DNA of 64,000 nt. Source: Pyrrhosoma nymphula (taxonomy: Eukaryota > Arthropoda > Insecta > Odonata > Coenagrionidae). Positions 57,720-64,000 of this stretch are shown here, one piece after another. The notes beneath the pieces were generated by a model. It had not been told where the DNA came from. It saw only the letters and a list, made by a program, of their open reading frames with translations, and made no database searches. Location of the stretch: assembly GCA_963573305.1 (NCBI GenBank), contig OY754329.1, positions 48,008,417 to 48,072,416 of the forward strand, read 5' to 3'. The position numbers were made by a program, and so were the translations under genes. Numbering within the stretch: the stretch's first letter is position 1; every line of letters starts with the position of its first letter.

Positions 57720-59149
57720 AAATCGCAGTCATTCGGTCGCTTGCTCGGTATTCAATAAGATCTCCACCCTCTATACGAAGCCCTTTTATTAATTTGCTAT
57801 GTAGAAAAGTTTAGATTTCGTTGGTTTTGCATTGCCAATTTTTTACCCTCAGAGAGGTCTTTTTGTGGGAATTGAGATCCTGGCTCTCCTTACCATTATA
57901 TACTTCGCTAGATAGAAATGAGACGATGTAAACTATCGTGAAGGCAAACTAGCAAAAATTTCTTTGGCACACTTACATTTGGAAGATCGGGCCGCGAAAA
58001 ATTTGGAATGTTCAAATGTCACTATTTGCTAATAAAATTCGTTTCAAATGTTCGTCTAATTGCAATTTATTAGGAAGTCGGTTCGAAGTATGAATCACAT
58101 TCCACACTAAACGCCAATAATAGAACTGAGGGAGGCTAAACATATGTAGTTCTTCACTGCTTCCTGCTTGGTACGTGGTTGAAGCCTACGCGTGAGAATG
58201 ACATGTATTTCCGGCGAAACTGTCTCTTAACAAGTTGGTTTTAGTTTTTCATTCGTTCTATGATTGGAGAGTCCTTCAATGCAAGTCTTTTCTTGTAATT
58301 CGATGCAAATACTTGTGTTGTTGTCTATTTATAATAATACAACCCATTATATTTAATTCGGTCGTTTGTACTTACGTTGTCCTGCTCTTGACTGGTGTTT
58401 GTCTGCTTTCAAATGGGTTGTACCTTCCTCCGAGGTCATCGTTCGCCAGTGATTTTCGTTCACTGAAAAGTTAAATATTAACTATTAGCAGAGGTTCATG
58501 CAATTTTCCAGTATTATTAGAGTGATTACATTAAAGGGCCAATTTTGTATTTCACAAGAAAAAATTTAAGTTTTAGTTGCCCAGGAAATAAATGTTTAGA
58601 TTGATAAATTCAATGCGTGAAACTTCATCAGCTTCATTTACTCTGTCCATTTAAATTGGTACAAATACTACATCAGTAAAAGTAAGTAGGTGGTAGGCAG
58701 GAAAGTAAGATGGAAACTTAGTGCCGAATATAGTATTTTAGATAAGTTCTTGTAGGAGAACGGGACCAAAAATGTAGGAATCGGGAGACAAACGAAAAAC
58801 TGCTGTTGAAAGGGCAAATTAAGAGAATTCGAATAAGTCAGAAAAGATCGAAGATGCCGTGAGGCATTAAGTTGAAGGTTATGTTAGAATGGATGGGAGA
58901 GTGTTAACTAAACCGAGAAAGAGGGAGGAATAGATGAGGGAGAAATTATGATAGAAATATATCTTTTTACACCATCCCTACCCATTTCATAAATGCTATG
59001 ACAAAGTTCCAATGTGGCCACGGAACTAATCATAGGTACCCGCATAAATACGGCAACGGTTAAAATAAATTATGGTGTAAGATAAATCTGCTGCATTTCC
59101 CCAGACTCTTATATATCACGACGACATCGTTACCAAATTGAAAATGGTT
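57720..59149. other. Intergenic, no gene seen
   Basis: No recognised genes. The final part may include more of the LINE that becomes readable at 59150. Confidence 0.35.
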
Positions 59150-59800
59150 CAAGAAAATGGTTAAAAAACCTATTAAACCCAGAGAACCCAATTAAACATA
59201 ATGTAAATGTTGGTATATATCACTGTAGAGAATGAAGAGAACCTACAAAGGGATATTTTAAAAGTAAAACAAATCAGCTCAGGATTCAATTAAAAATATC
59301 GGTGGACAAAACTAAAGTTATGGCTTTCTCAGGAATGCAACCAATTAGAACGGAAAATAGTCGTAAATGATACAGTTTTAGAGCAAACAAAACATTTTTA
59401 AAATCGAAAAATGTGGAACAAAAGCTAAACAAATTTACTAATATATAAGTGGAACATAAGAATAAGTTACTGGAACATTGAAAAATAAAACAAGGTAGGG
59501 AAATCCAAACAAACGTTTACAAAGCAATAGCTTTATCAGCACGTAAGTTTTGAAACGGAATATGGGTAACGACAAATAAACAGGAAACAGAATACAAACT
59601 CAAAAAATGCAATTTTGACAAAAAAATAAAGTATGTGCAAAATTTTAATAATAAATGAAGTCATTACAACAGATTAAAAAATATTCAATGCAAACGAAAG
59701 TATATTGGTGTAAGTGGAACGACCGTGTCAGCCGAATGGACGGAGAGAGATCGCATGGCAACCTTTACCGTATTTAGTTTATTCACTCTTTATTCAATTG
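59150..59800 (+). mobile_element. LINE RT remnant
   Basis: Plus-strand pieces: NELQRDILKVKQISSGF-like text near 59235, then LKISVDKTKVMAFSGMQPIR near 59290-59350, VVNDTVLEQTKHF near 59362, and near 59720 RVSRMDGER-like sequence from the C-terminus. The order matches insect Jockey/CR1-type reverse transcriptase after the YADD motif. Many stops and shifts make it inactive. Confidence 0.7.
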
Positions 59801-59804
59801 AATG

Positions 59805-60826
59805 TTGGCATTGGTTGGAAATTAAATTAACGGCAATTGAAATTGCATGCTCTCATTATCCTTATGGGTGTAAGAAAGAAGTGCAATTATTTGGGGAGAA
59901 AGAAAAATAGAAAAACAGTTAGATCATGGTATGAGTTAATAAGAAAGTGCAGCACAGAAATGTTGCCGATGCCGATATTGTCGATGTAAGTACGTACTTA
60001 TGCAGTTTCCGCTGAGGAGGGTCCTTCCGGACCATTTCAATATTGACGGTCATGAGCACCAGAGACGTCCCCGGTAACACCAAGTGGTTCTTACTCCATT
60101 TAGTTGATGAAATTTCGTGCTAGAAAATGTTACGACTACGCGAATTACTTGGCGAACAAACGTACGAAGACTGTGGAGGAAATGATCGGAGCTTGTCTAC
60201 GGTAGATATCCGTGTACATACAGCTCTTAATCTGCAAGAAAATTGTAATTAACGGTGGAAACTTGTTACAAACAGTTGCTCTTCCTTTTTTGACTATCGG
60301 ACGTCTACTGTCGAAGGAAGGAGTAGATGGCAAGAACTCGCTATTAGGAATGGATACATTTTTGTTTATTATCTAGTGTGACGTGTTGACTTTTAAAGTT
60401 TTTCATACGAATCCTCATTTAGAAGCACCATTGGAAATGTTGAGCGATTTTAGGGCATCAGCCAAGCATGAGCGGGTAGAATTTCAGTATCTAGGTTATG
60501 TTTTTTCGTGACCATGGATAGTATCGATAGTGTTACGACATTGAGACAAGAGGTCAAAAGCGATTTGGCAGTTTGACTTACCGAGCGCAGCCGTGAATTG
60601 GTTCTCGTGCAGATGTAGTTTTGACGGAATAAGGTAGATTTCAGAACTAATGTGTCAAGTGAAAATTGTCTAACCAGAAATGTAGATGACTGGTCCCAGC
60701 ATTTCATGTCAACCAGAATTTGTATAATTCGTGCTAAACGAATGCCTTGCTAACACTTCTGGCCAATGTCAGCAATGCAATTTTTATTTTATCTAATGTT
60801 ACTATTACTATAGTTAACGAGCTTGC
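59805..60826. other. Intergenic, no gene seen
   Basis: No gene or repeat boundary was recognised. Confidence 0.35.
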
Positions 60827-62389
60827 TAAAATATTGGCGATAAAGCCAAAAAGTAATGAATGATTATTAATATTTAAAATGTGTAGTTAAATTATTAAAC
60901 ATAAATTATAAATAGAGGCAATTAAATAGAAATTAATGTGTGGTTTAGTTAAGAATTAATAAATATTGAAATAACGTAAAAATCCCTTTGACAGAATTAC
61001 GAAAATCAATTTTATTTTACGTGTACCTATTTTGTAAAATACACCCGCGCCATGTGTCAGTTAGTGGAGAAAGTATATGGGAGCTCGCTTGCAATCTATT
61101 GGCGCACCTCTGAATCACTACGCCTCTGAACTGAATCATACGCACGCGTAGCCTTTCATGTACATGGTAGATTATTATTATGACGTATTTATGTTAATAA
61201 TGATAATGGTACAGGGTCTTCTCGGGTCTACCAACCTGGTCAAAGTCTGTATTCTGGGGCGACGCTCGACCCGAGCATCATCATCTGGGCAGATGAGTGA
61301 TATAATAACAATCATGGGGTAATAATAATTATAATGCTAATCGAACCTTGGTTTAGGAGGTGGTTTTACTCAGTCCTAGTCCTGGTGAGAATTTTAATAG
61401 GACAACAATTCAGGGCCTGATATTCAAATTAATACATTAAGTAACATAAACACGAAAAACGATAAAAGTGCATATATGTTCTAAGTTGGTACCGTCGGGT
61501 ACCGTCATGTTGCTACAGGAAAAGGCATACAGGTGTTCGAACGTATGGTGCTGCGATCTAGCCGCCGAACACTTAAGGTACTTTGCTTTTTATCATTTCT
61601 TACCGGAGTAAAGTTATACAGGTGACACTGGACGATGCTTGTTACTTGTATTAAATTGAATTTCAGGCCCGCAATAGGTATTCGACTTCACCGAGAATCT
61701 AAACTTTAAACGTCCCAGCTCGTCATTGGCTTAACTTTCTCCGGGGTGAAGATGCCGGGACTGAAGTAGAGACAGTAAGAGCTAAAGTGACGCTATTGTA
61801 CTACTGGAGTGGCAAACCAACTTACTCAGACCTGCCTTAGATATCTTCTAACAAAATCACAATGGAGTACAGCTATTTGAGTTGAAGGAACACGTGTGTC
61901 CATGAGGCAGGGATTACGTTTTGTTGGGGGTCGCTGCACTGCTGGTGACCATATCAATTGAATAGGAGAGGGAAAGTGGGCAGCGAGATTGTGAGACTAT
62001 CTCAACTTGATGCGACGACGAAAAATCTTTATACTACTAAAAACTATATAAAAGGCTACGCGTGTGTACGTATGATTCAGTTGCTAGGCGTAGTGATTCA
62101 GATGTGAGCCAATAGGTGGCAAGCGAGCTCCCATATACGTTCTCCACTAACTGACCCTTGGCGCTGGCTTATGCATTTTTCAAAATACATACAAGGAAAA
62201 CTGCTTTGTGACAGCTCTACTTGCTTCACCAAAAATGTTGTTTGCAAAGAAATCTTTGACATTTTTACATTATATATTGTTTACCATGGTTAAATTTGTC
62301 GTTTTCATTAATAATGAAAACCCACTCTTTAATTTATTTTTAATTATTTACTTTATTCATTACTTTTTGGCTATTTCGCCAATATTTTA
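60827..62389. mobile_element. Long-TIR element, 1.56 kb
   Basis: Outer ends TAAAATATTGGCGA and TCGCCAATATTTTA-like sequence are inverted, followed by GCCAAAAAGTAATGAAT on both arms. A second, stronger inverted block of about 120 bp pairs 61049-61155 with 62050-62155 (TCAGTTAGTGGAGAA, TATGGGAGCTCGCTTGC, CTGAATCACTACGCCT). Between the two blocks the arms are poorly alignable. No transposase was seen. TA at the ends fits Tc1/mariner but does not prove it. Confidence 0.65.
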
Positions 62390-64000
62390 GTCTGTTTCCG
62401 CAGGCTTTTCAACTAGCGCGAAATTAAAACTTATCGTTATCCATGTTCGACGTCTTCACTGAAAATCAGTACAAAACCAAAATTTGCGGATGCGATTATC
62501 GACTTTCTTTTGTTCTCAAGCGCAAATCAACTTTGCTCCCTATCTATTTTTCAGTGCGCTGCCTACAAGGCCACAGTTGTAGTGCACAGGGTCTGTGACG
62601 AATGGAAGGCAAGTGCGCCATTGTGTTGCGAAGTGATTAGCGCGCTAAAGTCAATGGAAAAAAATCATTTTTTGTATCTTTAACGCTCCTCACTTGGTAA
62701 TTACTTGTTTCATTTCTTTTCTTTTCTACGTTAGCAATTGGTAAGCGCCACTGATCCCAATGAAATTTAGAGTAATCTCACGCAATTCTTTTCCGCATAT
62801 TTATTTTTAACTTTGGGGCAGTTATGTTGCCTAATTTCACTCCTTTCATCGATGGCAATCGGAGCCTGTCGCAGAGAGCTGTAGAAGTATGAAAAATAGA
62901 TATTTGATTCGCTTTCGTTCTATGGTAAAATTATGGAATCGGTTCTCTGGTATCCCCTCAATGCCCACCCCGTCCTTCGGTGGCCCGTATTTAAAATATG
63001 ACGGAAAAAATGATTGTGAAAGGGATTGGATTCTCAAATTGAATTTTCTAAGTTATTTTTTTGTGTGAACATTATTTTACCAATTAACTTATATATTTTT
63101 TACTAATTTTGTCATAATGCTACTTCAATATTTATAACCCTCTGAAATGGAAATACCTCGCGGTCATTAACATTTCATGTTTATGTAATTTTCATGGCAA
63201 AGAAGTCTTTTGAAGCTAATTCACTGAGAAATGAAGTAGGTATATGTAATGAAATATCTGATAGACCAGTGACCTTACCTGGTGTAATTAAGTAGAAAAC
63301 GCTGTCGAAGGTGGCTTACACAGCATCTCTGATGAAGGTTAAACTTAATCGAATCCAATCTAGTAATATAACTCAGAGGTCGGTAACCTGTAGAGAGCGT
63401 GGCAATTACCTGCGAATGTTCTGAATTAATTAAGCACCACCAAGCATTATCGATTGTGGACAATTAACGTCGCGTTCTCTCCCACAAGAGGAGTTGACGT
63501 ATTTCTCGGTTCTCAGAATATTCGCTCTCCAGTGTGGAGCTCCACCTATGAGAATTACGGCGTCTGGAACCGTAATTGTGTGCAATTAATGGTCGTGCGA
63601 CATTTTTGTTTCAACCTATGTCACGCTAGAACCTCATTATATCTCATTATATTGTCAATGGCAGCAAGTGTCTCAATTCTGAGAGATGCGCTGCCAAAGA
63701 GATGTAGAAAATCGCTATGTATTTGTTGAAAGTAGGCATATGGATTAGAAAATTTTATACGTTCACTTAAAATCACGTTGGTTAGCGCTGAGAAATCCTC
63801 GTTTTAACTGGGAGACAAATTCGGTTAACTTAACCTTATCCTCGTCGGTATGCTATAGAGGCCTTTTATAGCTACAAGCCAAATTTCAGCGTAATCGTTT
63901 TGGGTTCATCCTCAACTCCATTTATTTTTAATATCAGTAATAGCAAATACAACAATTTGGAAATTTTTGTGTGCTGGATGTAGAGACAAAACGTAGACTG
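62390..64000. other. Intergenic, no gene seen
   Basis: No coding region was recognised up to the window end. The longest frame (63454-63729, 91 codons, non-ATG start) has no recognisable homology. Confidence 0.35.

Noticed and set aside
61205..61320. Penelope-like or other retroelement end (CAGGGTCTTCTCGGGTCTAC...)
   Set aside because: The text looks like a dispersed repeat end, but I could not tie it to a family or define its borders.
1..64000. CRISPR arrays, rRNA, prokaryotic operons or integrated viral genes
   Set aside because: No regularly spaced direct repeats, rRNA-like sequence, linked intact genes or recognisable viral proteins were seen.

Overview
This window is a piece of an animal nuclear genome, most likely an insect or other arthropod with a large, transposon-rich genome. 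The evidence is spliced genes with GT-AG introns, many decayed eukaryotic transposons (hAT, Tc1/mariner, Tigger/pogo, piggyBac-like, LINE, tRNA-derived SINE), one repeat I associate with arthropods, and no bacterial features. Species cannot be named from the sequence alone.

Only three cellular genes can be supported, all on the minus strand. (1) 4214-7488: a two-exon gene for the mitotic kinesin KIF23/MKLP1/Pavarotti (857 residues), with E2F-like sites upstream. (2) 16541-16984: a two-exon gene for CRIPT (100 residues). (3) 45536-52782: a seven-exon gene for an SLC36-type (PAT/Pathetic-like) amino acid transporter (about 443 residues, N-terminus uncertain). The reconstructed exons keep frame across every junction. 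The genes are functionally unrelated and show no operon-like organisation.

The rest is mostly transposon debris. 0-4 kb: foldback repeat, hAT and LINE remnants, a hAT MITE. 8.8-13 kb: a decayed hAT, a Tigger remnant and a LINE remnant. 13.3-19.9 kb: two directly oriented copies of a long-terminal-inverted-repeat Tc1-type element bracket CRIPT. 22.2-30.4 kb: an 8.2 kb interval bounded by a perfect 12-bp inverted repeat and a near-perfect 8-bp target duplication, holding an interrupted LINE and tandem repeats. 33.4-36.5 kb: a tight row of seven small elements. 37-40.4 kb: nested piggyBac-like and hAT elements. 40.8-44.6 kb: a 3.7 kb hAT with perfect 8-bp target duplication, a dead transposase, a nested hAT MITE and a LINE tail. 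53-64 kb: LINE and SINE remnants, a 249-bp-spaced duplication and a 1.56 kb long-TIR element.

I did not find a coherent multi-gene system. The most notable items are CRIPT framed by two Tc1-type copies, its altered C-terminal PDZ ligand, the 8.2 kb element of unassigned superfamily, and a SINE inserted next to a transporter splice donor.
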